The translations under genes were made by a program, and so were the position numbers. A stretch of DNA of 64,000 bases from Acidovorax sp. 69 (GTDB lineage: Bacteria; Pseudomonadota; Gammaproteobacteria; Burkholderiales; Burkholderiaceae_C), in NCBI RefSeq assembly GCF_002797445.1, contig NZ_PGEP01000001.1, positions 3,410,501-3,474,500 on the forward strand, in the 5' to 3' direction. Positions within the stretch are counted from its first letter, which is position 1. Each line of letters opens with the position of its first letter. The notes under the pieces were generated by a model. The model did no database searches, was not told the DNA's origin, and saw only the letters and a list, made by a program, of their open reading frames with translations. Below are positions 9,262 to 17,032 of the stretch, piece after piece.

Positions 9262-9375
9262 GAAGCCAGCGACCGCCGCGCAAGGGCCGCCCCGCCGCGC
9301 TGGCGGTGTCCCCCTTCCCGAATGGCGCAGCCATTCGAGAGAAGGGGGAAGACGCGAAGCGGCTCAGGGGGTTGT
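9262..9375. repeat. Intergenic GC-rich hairpin element between phaZ and livG
   Basis: The gap 9136-9382 holds no gene. Its half nearer phaZ is a structured block with a two-part stem: CCCCCTT (9310-9316) pairs with AAGGGGG (9342-9348), and inside it GAATGGC (9320-9326) pairs with GCCATTC (9330-9336). Flanks are rich in GCCGC and AAGCGGCTC. From memory, blocks of this kind recur in Comamonadaceae intergenic regions. There is no T-tract, so an intrinsic terminator is unlikely; it could stabilise the phaZ transcript end or reduce read-through into livG. Confidence 0.55.
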
Positions 9376-9382
9376 ACATATT

Positions 9383-10864
9383 TCAACAAGTGCCGATCAC
9401 GTAGTAGCCGGAGCTGGTCTGCTTGAGCGTGGTGGTCACGAACACGTTCCACCAGCCCATGCCTTGGTTGGAGCCCAAGGCATACGCAAAACCGGCATAG
9501 GCATACGCCCGCCCTGCCAGGGTATGCGCATAGTTGCTGGCGGTGGTGCAGGTGCCCGTGCCGCCACCTGATGCAGCCAGCGTGGTGCCCGGTGCGGCTG
9601 TGGACGTGGCACCTTCGGCCCCGTTGGCATCGGCAGCGCGCACCGTCCAGCTGTAGGTGGTGGATGCGGCCAGGCCGGTGTCGCTGTAGTTCGTGGCGGT
9701 CACGGGCAGCGCGTTGACCTTGTTGGCGTTGCGGTACACGTTGTAGCTGGCAGCGCCGGTGACAGCGGCCCAGCCAATCACCATGCTGCTGGTCGTGGCG
9801 CCCGAGGTGCTCACACCTGTGGGGGCTGAAAGGACCACCGGATCGGGGGGTGTGGTGCCACCGGTGCCGCTGGAGAGGCGGTCCACCATGGCCTTGATGG
9901 CGACCATCTGCGGGCCGGATTTCTTGGAATAGTTGGCGCTGTCATAGCCCCACCAGTCCCAGCAGCTGTTGGTGGCGGCCAGGCTGGTCTGCGGGTACAG
10001 CATCACGATGTTGTTGCTGTCGGCCCAGCGGTTGTAGCCGGTGTTGCGCACGTACTGCTGCTGCACGTCGCTCACGTTTTGCTTGCAGCCATGCAGCACC
10101 ACGTGCAGTTTGCAGGTGGCGGTGCCGCCCGCCTGGCAGGCCTGTGGCACATAGGCCCAGCCCGTGGTGGCCATGCCGTGGTTGGTGATGAATTCACCTT
10201 GGTTGAATTCGATGAAGTTGCCGGTGGGTAGCGTGGTGGTGTTGCGTGGGCTCAAAGGGCCATACAGGTGCTGCAGCATGGCACCGGCCAGATCGAAGTT
10301 GCAATTGCTGATGTAAGGAGCACCCTTGGTAGAGCAGGCGTTGCCGTAGTCGTCCGTGACCATGGCGTGCTCGGCCGCGATGTCCTTTTTGTAGACCACG
10401 TTGGCGGCTGGCACAAAGCTGTTGTAGTAGGTGCGCAGTGCGTCCATCCCGCCCGTTTTGACCACGCTGTCGAGCGTGCCAGAGAACAGGTAGACCTTGG
10501 AGTTCTGCAGGTTGGCCACGGAGTCAATCACGCCCTGGCTGGCCCAGGTGTTGGTGGTGCTGACCAGCGTGCTGGTGGGAATGCCTGCGGGGCTGGCCAT
10601 GCAGCGCCCGGTGGCGTTGACGACCGAGCCCTCGGCGCAATAGAACGGACCGCCCGCAACCACACCGGCGCCCTTGGCAAACGTGGCCGAATACGCCACG
10701 TGCAGCTGCACCGCCATGAACCCGCCTGAGGACAGGCCCGATACCGTCGTCTGTGTCTTGTCGATCTTGAGTGCTGGCAGGTTGACGGCAGCGTGAACAC
10801 TGCCCAAGCCACAGAGCGCCATCGCAGCCCCGGTTGCAGCCGCCCGGATGAAATTGAAAGCCAT
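9383..10864 (-). CDS. phaZ: Extracellular poly(3-hydroxybutyrate) depolymerase, type II catalytic domain
   Basis: 493-residue secreted esterase that degrades PHB to oligomers. The ATG at 10864 has GGAGAC upstream and gives a clean signal peptide ending near SVHA-AV (residue 26). The lipase box GLSSG is near the N-terminus (Ser about 45), with candidate Asp about 132 (FSGTLDSVV) and His about 166 (AAEHAMVT). That Ser-Asp-His order and the late VLHGCKQN and CWDWWGYD segments are the circularly permuted type II arrangement. A fibronectin type III linker (about 340-430, SAPTGVSTSG to TYSWTVRAAD) joins a C-terminal domain of about 60 residues rich in Tyr, Gly and Trp, presumably the polymer-binding part. 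Several Cys pairs suit an extracellular enzyme. Confidence 0.9.
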   Translation of the reverse strand: MAFNFIRAAATGAAMALCGLGSVHAAVNLPALKIDKTQTTVSGLSSGGFMAVQLHVAYSATFAKGAGVVAGGPFYCAEGSVVNATGRCMASPAGIPTSTLVSTTNTWASQGVIDSVANLQNSKVYLFSGTLDSVVKTGGMDALRTYYNSFVPAANVVYKKDIAAEHAMVTDDYGNACSTKGAPYISNCNFDLAGAMLQHLYGPLSPRNTTTLPTGNFIEFNQGEFITNHGMATTGWAYVPQACQAGGTATCKLHVVLHGCKQNVSDVQQQYVRNTGYNRWADSNNIVMLYPQTSLAATNSCWDWWGYDSANYSKKSGPQMVAIKAMVDRLSSGTGGTTPPDPVVLSAPTGVSTSGATTSSMVIGWAAVTGAASYNVYRNANKVNALPVTATNYSDTGLAASTTYSWTVRAADANGAEGATSTAAPGTTLAASGGGTGTCTTASNYAHTLAGRAYAYAGFAYALGSNQGMGWWNVFVTTTLKQTSSGYYVIGTC

Positions 10865-10946
10865 GTTGTCTTGTCTCCAAATAATTTTTGAGAAAAACCG
10901 ACCCAGCCCCCGTGTCAACCCGGGAGTTCATGCATCAATTCACTGG

Positions 10947-10968
10947 AAAAAGAGGGGCGGCCGCCCCT
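10947..10968 (-). terminator. Rho-independent terminator after the sigma-54-driven binding-protein gene
   Basis: On the minus strand a perfect palindrome AGGGGCGGCCGCCCCT (10953-10968) is followed by CTTTTT. It lies 90 bp beyond the stop of the binding-protein gene at 11058 and 83 bp before the phaZ start. The depolymerase therefore probably has its own promoter in 10865-10946 or depends on read-through. Confidence 0.75.
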
Positions 10969-11015
10969 GCGGGATGGACCCCGAAGGAGCAGGAAGGTGA
11001 TCCTGTCCGACGGGC

Positions 11016-11039
11016 CTCGCTAACTCGCTAACTCGCTAA
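11016..11039. repeat. Three tandem copies of CTCGCTAA
   Basis: An exact 8-bp unit occurs three times in the 3' untranslated region of the binding-protein gene (stop at 11058), followed on the plus strand by CGGAATCG. No function is evident; replication slippage is the simplest source. Confidence 0.8.
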
Positions 11040-11057
11040 CGGAATCGAAAGACCGGC

Positions 11058-12251
11058 TTATCGCTTGTTGCGAATCGGCACGTTCATTTCTTCAGGCTTG
11101 ATCTCACGCACCAGCTCGGGCACGCCCCAGGCGAAGGCCGGGTCCACCTTGATTTTGAAGTGGTACATGCTCTGCATGGCCTGGTGGTCTTCCTTGCGGA
11201 AGGTCATCTTGCCCTTGGGGGTCTCAAAACTCATGCCTTCCATGGTCTTGATGAGCTTGTTGGTGTTGGTGTCGCCACCCGTGGCCTTGAGGGCCGTGAC
11301 CAGCGCCATGGCCGAACTGAAGCCGCCCGCGGTGAAGAAGTCCGGCGGGGTCTTGAACTCCTTGTAGTGCGCCGCCACCAGGGCTTCGTTCACGGGGTTC
11401 TTGGGAATGCCGAAGTAGTAGTACGTGGCACCTTCCATGCCGGGGAAGTTCTTGTACGCGGCCATGGCGGGCAGGATGTTGCCGCCCGTGGCGATCTCGA
11501 TGCCGTAGCGCTTCAAGTCCATGTCGGCGATCTTGAAGGGGTTGCCCGCGCCGGCCCAGATGATGAAGATCACCTTGCGGCCGGGCACGTCCTTGAGCTT
11601 GTCGATCAGGCGCTGGGCACCGGCGGTGAAGTCGGTGGTAGTGGTGGGCAGGTACTCCTCGTGCGCCAGCTTGGCGTTCTTGAGGGCGTCCTTGAAGGCC
11701 TTCACCCCGTCGCGGCCAAAGGCGTAGTCCTGTGCCAGCGTGGCCACCGTCACACCGGCCTTGTCGATGGCCACTGCGTTGGAGATGGCGTCCTGGCTGC
11801 TGTTGCGGCCGGTGCGGAAGATGTACTTGTTCCACTTGTCACCGGTGATGGCGTCGGCCACGGCGGGCTCCACCAGCAGGATCTTCTTGTACTCCTCGGC
11901 CACAGGCAGCAGGGCCAGCGCCACGCCCGACGAGGTGGGGCCCACGGCGATGTCGGCCTTGTCGTCCGAGTAGGCCGACGCCAGCAGGCTCTTGCCCAGG
12001 TCGGGCTTGCCCTGGTCGTCCTTCTCGATGACCACCAGCTTCTTGCCGTTGACGGTCATGCTGCCGCCGGTGGCGTAGTTCAGGCCCATCAGCAGACCGG
12101 TCTGGGTCTGCTTGCCGTAGGCCTCCAGCGGGCCGGTCTTGCTGTAGACATGGGCAATGCGGATTTCGCCGGTCTGGGCGAACGCGGGGGCGGAAAGCGT
12201 GGCGGCGGTAACGGCAGCGGTGGCGAGGGCGACCAGAGTGCGACGGTGCAT
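11058..12251 (-). CDS. ABC transporter substrate-binding protein (Liv/amide family), sigma-54 promoter
   Basis: 397 residues starting at the ATG at 12251, preceded by AGGAGA. A Sec signal peptide (cleavage after PAFA, about residue 25) precedes a Peripla_BP_6 domain: IRIAHVYSKTGPLEAYG, a central PTSSGVALALLPVAEE, and FRTGRNSSQDA. It is only distantly like the binding protein at 1901-3049, so the locus encodes two different receptors for one LivHMGF permease, or this one belongs to a permease elsewhere. A well-matched sigma-54 promoter lies 32-47 bp upstream of the start and its own terminator follows, so it is an inducible single-gene unit controlled by the neighbouring activator. The ligand is unknown. 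Confidence 0.87.
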   Translation of the reverse strand: MHRRTLVALATAAVTAATLSAPAFAQTGEIRIAHVYSKTGPLEAYGKQTQTGLLMGLNYATGGSMTVNGKKLVVIEKDDQGKPDLGKSLLASAYSDDKADIAVGPTSSGVALALLPVAEEYKKILLVEPAVADAITGDKWNKYIFRTGRNSSQDAISNAVAIDKAGVTVATLAQDYAFGRDGVKAFKDALKNAKLAHEEYLPTTTTDFTAGAQRLIDKLKDVPGRKVIFIIWAGAGNPFKIADMDLKRYGIEIATGGNILPAMAAYKNFPGMEGATYYYFGIPKNPVNEALVAAHYKEFKTPPDFFTAGGFSSAMALVTALKATGGDTNTNKLIKTMEGMSFETPKGKMTFRKEDHQAMQSMYHFKIKVDPAFAWGVPELVREIKPEEMNVPIRNKR

Positions 12252-12282
12252 GGCGATGTCTCCTGTTGTGATGCCTGAACAT

Positions 12283-12298
12283 TGCACAGTTTGTGCCA
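12283..12298 (-). promoter_or_regulatory. Sigma-54 (-24/-12) promoter
   Basis: The minus strand reads TGGCACAAACTGTGCA. The GG and GC doublets are separated by exactly ten bases as in the consensus TGGCACG-N4-TTGCW; the whole -24 hexamer matches and the -12 part is TGCA. Transcription would begin near 12272, giving a leader of about 20 bases before the ATG at 12251. The adjacent upstream gene encodes a sigma-54 activator, which supports the call. Confidence 0.85.
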
Positions 12299-12331
12299 AC
12301 TCGCAAGTGCTTGATTTTTTAGACACTTTTA

Positions 12332-12399
12332 TTGACACAGCACCAGCACTGTCCAATTTAAAGTCAAATAATTTGCCTGATTTTTGGACATATGTTCAA
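12332..12399. promoter_or_regulatory. Candidate upstream activator sites for the sigma-54 regulator
   Basis: Two dyads share TTG(G)ACA/TGT(Y)CAA arms. TTGGACATATGTTCAA at 12384-12399 is a 16-bp palindrome with one mismatch. At 12332-12356 TTGACA and TGTCCAA are spaced by 12 bases. Their centres lie about 120 and 70 bp upstream of the predicted start site, the usual zone for enhancer binding. The two sites support each other, but binding is inferred. Confidence 0.55.
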
Positions 12400-12402
12400 T
12401 GT

Positions 12403-13914
12403 TTATTCAGGGTTTTCCAGACGTCCGTAAAGCGTGGCACGCGAAATCCCCAGCTGCCGTGCGGTGGCCAGCTTGTTGCCGCCGTGGGCTTTCATGGTGG
12501 CGGCAATGGCACGCCGCTCCAGCTCGGCCACCTGTTCAGCCAGAGGGCGCAGGTAGCGGGCTTCGTCGTCGACATCGCCCATCGGGGCGGCATCCTGCAC
12601 CGGGGCGGGGGCTGCGGGCTCCACCCCAGCTTCACGCAGCACACGCTCCAACTGCGCTGCGTCAATCGACGGAGAATCGCCGCGCATCACGGCCTGCTCC
12701 AGCACATTGCGCAATTCACGGATGTTGCCGCGCCAGGGCTGGCCAGCCAGCAACGCCAGTGCGTCGGGCAGCAACTCGGGTGGCGGCGTGCCATTGCGCA
12801 GTGCAAGGTCTTCACCCAGGGCTTCGACCAGCGCGGGGATATCTCCGCGCCGCACACGCAGCGGTGGCACGCGCACCGGCAGCACATGCAGGCGGTAAAA
12901 CAGATCTTCGCGGAACTTGCCCTCGCGCACCAGTGCGGCCAGGTCGCGTGAGGTGGCTGCCAGGATGCGCACATTGAAGGGCACAAGCTTGTTCGACCCC
13001 AGTGGCTCGATCTCGCCCTCTTGCAGGGCCCGCAGCAGTTTGGCCTGCAAGCTTTGTGGCATGTCACCGATTTCATCGAGGAACAGCGTGCCACCGTCGG
13101 CCAACTTGAACTTGCCGTCGCGCCCCTTGCGGTCGGCACCGGTGTAAGCACCGGGGGCGACGCCAAAGAACTCGGCTTCGAGCAGCGTGTCGGGCACGGC
13201 AGCGATGTTGACGCTGACGAAGGGGCCGCTGGCACGGCTCGATGCCGCATGGATGGCGTGGGCCAGCAGCTCCTTGCCGGTGCCCGTCTCGCCCAGCAGC
13301 AGCACGGGACTGGTGGACTGCGCCGCACGGCGCGCCTGGCGCTTGACCTCGGCCGCAGCGGGGCTGGAGCCGATGAAGCTGGCAAAGGTGTACTTGGCCC
13401 GCCGCTCGCCATCGCCCGCCACTGCCAGGGTGCGGCGGCGTTGGCTGGCCAACTCGCGCCGGGCGTCGTCCAGGTCGCGCTGCAGCAGCGCAAACTTGCT
13501 GATCAGCGGCTGCAGCGTGGTCTCGGGGTGGTCGAACAGCACGATGCCAATGGCACCGATCACACGGTCAGCGTCGTCACGCAGCGGGATGCGGCTGACC
13601 ACGAAGGTACCCGCCTTGTTGGTGAGCAGGTCGATCAGCACAGGCTGACCGGTCTCCAGCACGCGGCGCATCTGGGTGTTGGGGATGACCTCCTCGACCG
13701 TGCGACCCACAAACTGGTCCACCGACGAGAACCCGAGGTCGGGCAGAAAGCGCTGGTAGCCCTCGTTCACCCACACGATGCGCCCGCTGCGGTCCACCAG
13801 GAACATGCCCTGGCTGACGCTGGAGAACAGCTGGAACATGGAGCGTGCCGCCAGTTCGAGGATGCCCTGGGCATCCAGCGGCAAGGCGGGGGCGTCGTCA
13901 ACAAGCAAGGGCAT
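12403..13914 (-). CDS. Sigma-54-dependent transcriptional activator with PAS sensor (Fis-type HTH)
   Basis: 503 residues: an N-terminal PAS domain (about 27-130, with VDRSGRIVWVNEGYQRF), a short coiled linker, the AAA+ sigma-54 interaction domain (about 178-405; Walker A GETGTGKE, Walker B LFLDEIG, arginine region FREDLFYRL) and a C-terminal Fis-like helix-turn-helix (NKLATARQLGISRATLYG). The sigma-54 contact loop reads GAYTGA rather than GAFTGA, a conservative variant. There is no receiver domain, so it probably senses a small ligand through PAS. It lies just upstream of the sigma-54 promoter at 12283 and is the obvious regulator of that gene and perhaps of the whole PHB locus. Confidence 0.9.
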   Translation of the reverse strand: MPLLVDDAPALPLDAQGILELAARSMFQLFSSVSQGMFLVDRSGRIVWVNEGYQRFLPDLGFSSVDQFVGRTVEEVIPNTQMRRVLETGQPVLIDLLTNKAGTFVVSRIPLRDDADRVIGAIGIVLFDHPETTLQPLISKFALLQRDLDDARRELASQRRRTLAVAGDGERRAKYTFASFIGSSPAAAEVKRQARRAAQSTSPVLLLGETGTGKELLAHAIHAASSRASGPFVSVNIAAVPDTLLEAEFFGVAPGAYTGADRKGRDGKFKLADGGTLFLDEIGDMPQSLQAKLLRALQEGEIEPLGSNKLVPFNVRILAATSRDLAALVREGKFREDLFYRLHVLPVRVPPLRVRRGDIPALVEALGEDLALRNGTPPPELLPDALALLAGQPWRGNIRELRNVLEQAVMRGDSPSIDAAQLERVLREAGVEPAAPAPVQDAAPMGDVDDEARYLRPLAEQVAELERRAIAATMKAHGGNKLATARQLGISRATLYGRLENPE

Positions 13915-13990
13915 CCATGGATGGTAGCGCGGTGACGGGCTGGGGGGGTCCGATGCCGACCAGCAACGGGCGGCCTCCCGTCGATCATGA

Positions 13991-14052
13991 TGCTACAAAT
14001 TAGATAGCTACTCAGGTAAATAGCACCGGCGCTATACGCCACTTTTATCAAA
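13991..14052 (+). repeat. Dispersed intergenic repeat, diverged copy
   Basis: TGCTACAAATTAGATAGCTA followed by GGCGCTATACGCC and ACTTTTATCAAAAA keeps the start and end of the repeat family, but the middle is altered. It fills most of the gap between the activator gene and the DUF2325 gene and overlaps the last codons of the latter. Confidence 0.4.
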
Positions 14053-14673
14053 AACGAGCGCCAAAGAGGCATACGACAGCGCTTCACATGCCGCCAGAGG
14101 TGGGTCCACGAGGATGCAAGGCTTGCCGGTGCGGCGGCAATGGTCCTGCACGCGCCAGTAGGCGTCGTGGCTGATACAGCCGGTCTGGCAAATCACCAGG
14201 TCCGCAGCGGCCAGACTGGCGTCGAAGGCCGCACCGGCATGGATGTCCGGGGCGGTCTCCACCACCACGGGTAAGCGCAGGCTGCGGGGGCGGGCCAGGG
14301 CATCCATGGGCAAAGTGACAGTTGCCCTGCCCTGCTCCAGGTTGCCCACCGCCCCGGTATCGGCCTGCGCCGCCAGTCGCCAGCGCAAGCACTCCCGTGA
14401 CAGAGTGGCAATGCGCTCAGCCAGCGCACCGATGTGGCGTGCCATGGTCTGCCGGCGTGGCAGCCCCGGTATGGCGGCCCGCGCCTGCGCCAACGCATCC
14501 CCTGCCATGGCCAGCCGCGTATCGCGCACCATCAACGCGCCGCGCAGCCGTACCACCTCGGCCTGTAGCCGCTCAATCTCGGCCGCCTGCATGGCCAGGG
14601 CCGCACTGCAGCGCTGCTGGGCTTCACCCATTTGACGACACAGCACCAGAAATTCCTGCGGAAGTGATTGCAT
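14032..14673 (-). CDS. DUF2325 domain-containing protein
   Basis: 213 residues from the ATG at 14673. The first 60 residues form a helical, probably coiled-coil region (AMQAAEIERLQAEVVRLRGA), and the C-terminal 90 residues are a DUF2325 domain: DLVICQTGCISHDAYW, then RRTGKPCILVD. The conserved Cys and His of this region could bind metal or a redox group, but no biochemical role is established. The gene stands alone between the PHB locus and tctA. A 19-bp Fur-like box lies 15 bp upstream of the start, so iron control is likely. The C-terminus runs into a diverged repeat copy, which may have replaced the native end. Confidence 0.75.
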   Translation of the reverse strand: MQSLPQEFLVLCRQMGEAQQRCSAALAMQAAEIERLQAEVVRLRGALMVRDTRLAMAGDALAQARAAIPGLPRRQTMARHIGALAERIATLSRECLRWRLAAQADTGAVGNLEQGRATVTLPMDALARPRSLRLPVVVETAPDIHAGAAFDASLAAADLVICQTGCISHDAYWRVQDHCRRTGKPCILVDPPLAACEALSYASLALVFDKSGV

Positions 14674-14687
14674 GCACAAATTTTGCA

Positions 14688-14706
14688 AATACGAACCATT
14701 CGCATT
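14688..14706 (-). promoter_or_regulatory. Candidate Fur box upstream of the DUF2325 gene
   Basis: The minus strand reads AATGCGAATGGTTCGTATT, a 19-bp imperfect palindrome (ATGCGAA / TTCGTAT). It matches the general AATGnGAATnnTTCnCATT form of proteobacterial Fur operators. Its position 15 bp before the start codon suits repression. Confidence 0.55.
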
Positions 14707-14838
14707 GTATGGTACGATTCGCGGCCTGTGAGAACGCAAGTCACCTTGGTGGGGAGGGCGCCGGGGGCATCTAGCCCCCGGTGTCTGGCTTGCGGCACCA
14801 GACCGTGATATCGCCACAGTTTGCAGCCCTCGGAGCAT

Positions 14839-14873
14839 AAAAAAACCGCGCCCTGTTGTGAGCGCGGTTTTTT
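14839..14873. terminator. Bidirectional rho-independent terminator after tctA
   Basis: A 12-bp stem, AAAAAACCGCGC (14840-14851) with GCGCGGTTTTTT (14862-14873), and a 10-base loop. Because both arms end in A/T runs it can work on either strand; the relevant use is ending the tctCBA transcript 32 bp past the tctA stop. Confidence 0.9.
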
Positions 14874-14904
14874 GCTTGGGGTGTGTGCGCAGTGCGCACG
14901 GCCA

Positions 14905-16410
14905 TCAGGTCTGTGCCACCGCCAGCTTGCGCGCTGCCCAGCGGCGAAGCAGGCGCGGCACGATCAGCACCGCCAGAACAATGATGATCAGCGTGAGCGA
15001 GCCTGGGCGCTCCAGGAAGATCGTCCACTTGCCTTCGCCAATCGACACGGCATTGCGCATCTGTGCTTCGGCCAAGGGGCCCAGGATCATGCCCACCACC
15101 ACCGGCGCGGCCGGGAAGTCGTAGCGACGCATCACCACGCCCAACAGGCCAATCGCATACAGAAGCACCAGGTCGAACGCGCTCTGGCGCATGCCATACA
15201 CGCCGAGCGTAGAGAACACCAGAATGCCGGCATACAGGTACGACTTGGGGATGTTGAGCAGCTTGACCCACAAACCCACCAAAGGCAGGTTCAGGATCAG
15301 CAGCATCACGTTGCCGATGTACATCGACGCGATCAGCGCCCACACCAGTGCACCGTTGGTATCAAACAGCTGCGGGCCGGGCTGGATGCCGTAGTTCTGG
15401 AAAGCGCCCAACAAGATGGCTGTGGTGTTCGACGTGGGAATACCCAGCGTCAGCAGCGGGATCAGCGTGGCCGTGATGGCCGCGTTGTTGGCCGCCTCAG
15501 GGCCTGCCACGCCTTCGATGGCCCCCGTGGTGCCGAACTCTTCCTTGTGTTTGCTCAGCTTCTTTTCCGCCGCATAGCTCAGAAAGGTAGGGATCTCGCT
15601 GCCGCCTGCGGGGATGGTTCCAAACGGAAAACCGATGGCCGTGGCGCGCAGCCAGGCAGGCCAGGAACGCTTCCACTCTTGCTTGGTCATGTGGGTGCTG
15701 GTCAGGCGGTTCTGCGTTTCGTCAGACTTGCCTTCGTACATCACGTTGTACAGCGCCTCACCCACCGCAAACAGGCCCACGGCAATCAGCACCACCTCGA
15801 TGCCATCCATCAACTCGGGCACGCCCCCGGTGTAGCGCGCCTGGCCCGTGATCTGATCAATACCGATCAGGCCCATGGCCAGGCCCACAAACAGCGCCAC
15901 CATGCCACGCAGCGTGCTCTTGCCCAGCACCGCGCTCACGGTAGTGAAAGCCAGCACCATCAGCATGAAATACTCTGGTGGACCCAGGCGGATGGCGTAT
16001 TCGGCCACCAGCGGCGCACAGAAGGTGACCAAGATGGTGGCAATGGTGCCCGCTACAAACGAGCCGATCGCAGCGGTGGCCAGTGCGGCACCGGCACGGC
16101 CGTTCTTGGCCATCTTGTTGCCCTCCATGGCTGTGACCATGGAGCCAGCCTCACCCGGCGTGTTCAGCAGGATCGAGGTGGTGGAGCCGCCGTACATGGC
16201 GCCGTAGTAGATGCCGGCAAAGAAGATCATCGAGGCCGTGGCCTCGACCTTCACGGTGATGGGCAGCAACATGGCCACTGCCACGGCCGGACCAATGCCG
16301 GGCAACACGCCCACGGCGGTGCCGATGACGCAGCCCACAAAGGCCCACATCAGGTTGATGGGTGTTGCCGCAGTGACAAACCCCTGCATCAAAAGATTTA
16401 ACGTTTCCAT
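14905..16410 (-). CDS. tctA: Tripartite tricarboxylate transporter, large permease TctA
   Basis: 501-residue inner-membrane protein with about eleven or twelve hydrophobic segments, the main transport subunit of a TTT system. Family signatures are [18 protein letters not shown] near the N-terminus, [15 protein letters not shown] (about 75-90) and the second half repeat [16 protein letters not shown] with [17 protein letters not shown]. It is last in tctCBA, 12 bp after tctB. Transport is secondary, driven by an ion gradient, with the substrate delivered by TctC. Confidence 0.93.
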   Translation of the reverse strand: METLNLLMQGFVTAATPINLMWAFVGCVIGTAVGVLPGIGPAVAVAMLLPITVKVEATASMIFFAGIYYGAMYGGSTTSILLNTPGEAGSMVTAMEGNKMAKNGRAGAALATAAIGSFVAGTIATILVTFCAPLVAEYAIRLGPPEYFMLMVLAFTTVSAVLGKSTLRGMVALFVGLAMGLIGIDQITGQARYTGGVPELMDGIEVVLIAVGLFAVGEALYNVMYEGKSDETQNRLTSTHMTKQEWKRSWPAWLRATAIGFPFGTIPAGGSEIPTFLSYAAEKKLSKHKEEFGTTGAIEGVAGPEAANNAAITATLIPLLTLGIPTSNTTAILLGAFQNYGIQPGPQLFDTNGALVWALIASMYIGNVMLLILNLPLVGLWVKLLNIPKSYLYAGILVFSTLGVYGMRQSAFDLVLLYAIGLLGVVMRRYDFPAAPVVVGMILGPLAEAQMRNAVSIGEGKWTIFLERPGSLTLIIIVLAVLIVPRLLRRWAARKLAVAQT

Positions 16411-16422
16411 AGTGTGCAGGCC

Positions 16423-16941
16423 TTAGAGCCACCCCGTGTTGGTCAGGCCGGGCAGGTTGATGGCCAGCAGTTGCGTAAACATCCAATACACCGGGGCCGC
16501 TACCGCGATACCGATGAAGGAATCCTTGATCCAGGCCTGCAAGCGCAGGTCCAGTTCGCCTTCAGCGCTTTTGAAGCCCCGCACCGACAACACGAAGCAC
16601 AGCGCGCAGCTCAGGATGAAGCCCAAGGTGGTGATGAGAAGGGCATTGAGCAGCAGCCCGGCCGACACCCAGACGAAACCCTTCCAGTGGGCACGCTCGT
16701 CGCCCGAACCTTCCTCCAGATGCCGGAACCCGCCGGTCTGCGCGTGCACCACACACAGCACGCCACAGACCAGGATGGCAATGCTGACCACCCAGGGAAA
16801 GAAGTTGGGGCCCACGCCACCGTAACCAGCCTCTGAACTGACTGAACTGGCACCCCAGGCCAGGCCCAGCGCCAGCACCACCAACCCCGCCCCGATCAGG
16901 GTCTGCAAGGGTTTGGAGCGCGATGAATGTTGTTGTGTCAT
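16423..16941 (-). CDS. tctB: Tripartite tricarboxylate transporter, small membrane subunit TctB
   Basis: 172 residues with four predicted membrane helices: about 14-33, 47-68, 97-130 (two helices) and a C-terminal one near VYWMFTQLLAINLPG. The motif GPNFFPWVV near residue 45 is typical of the subunit. The start at 16941 follows an AAGGAAAA ribosome site; the open frame upstream has no better site. It is required with TctA for transport. Confidence 0.9.
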   Translation of the reverse strand: MTQQHSSRSKPLQTLIGAGLVVLALGLAWGASSVSSEAGYGGVGPNFFPWVVSIAILVCGVLCVVHAQTGGFRHLEEGSGDERAHWKGFVWVSAGLLLNALLITTLGFILSCALCFVLSVRGFKSAEGELDLRLQAWIKDSFIGIAVAAPVYWMFTQLLAINLPGLTNTGWL

Positions 16942-17032
16942 GTTTTTTTCCTTCGCACCAACCAATGCACGGCAACGCAAGCCTCCGCCCCCACAAGGAG
17001 AGAGAAGGCCGCTGCCGCGCCTCGCTTCGGGA

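Noticed and set aside
10890..10918. Perfect TTGACA on the minus strand upstream of the PHB depolymerase
   Set aside because: At 17 bp spacing the -10 position reads TTTCTC, too poor to call a sigma-70 promoter, although a promoter is expected in this gap.
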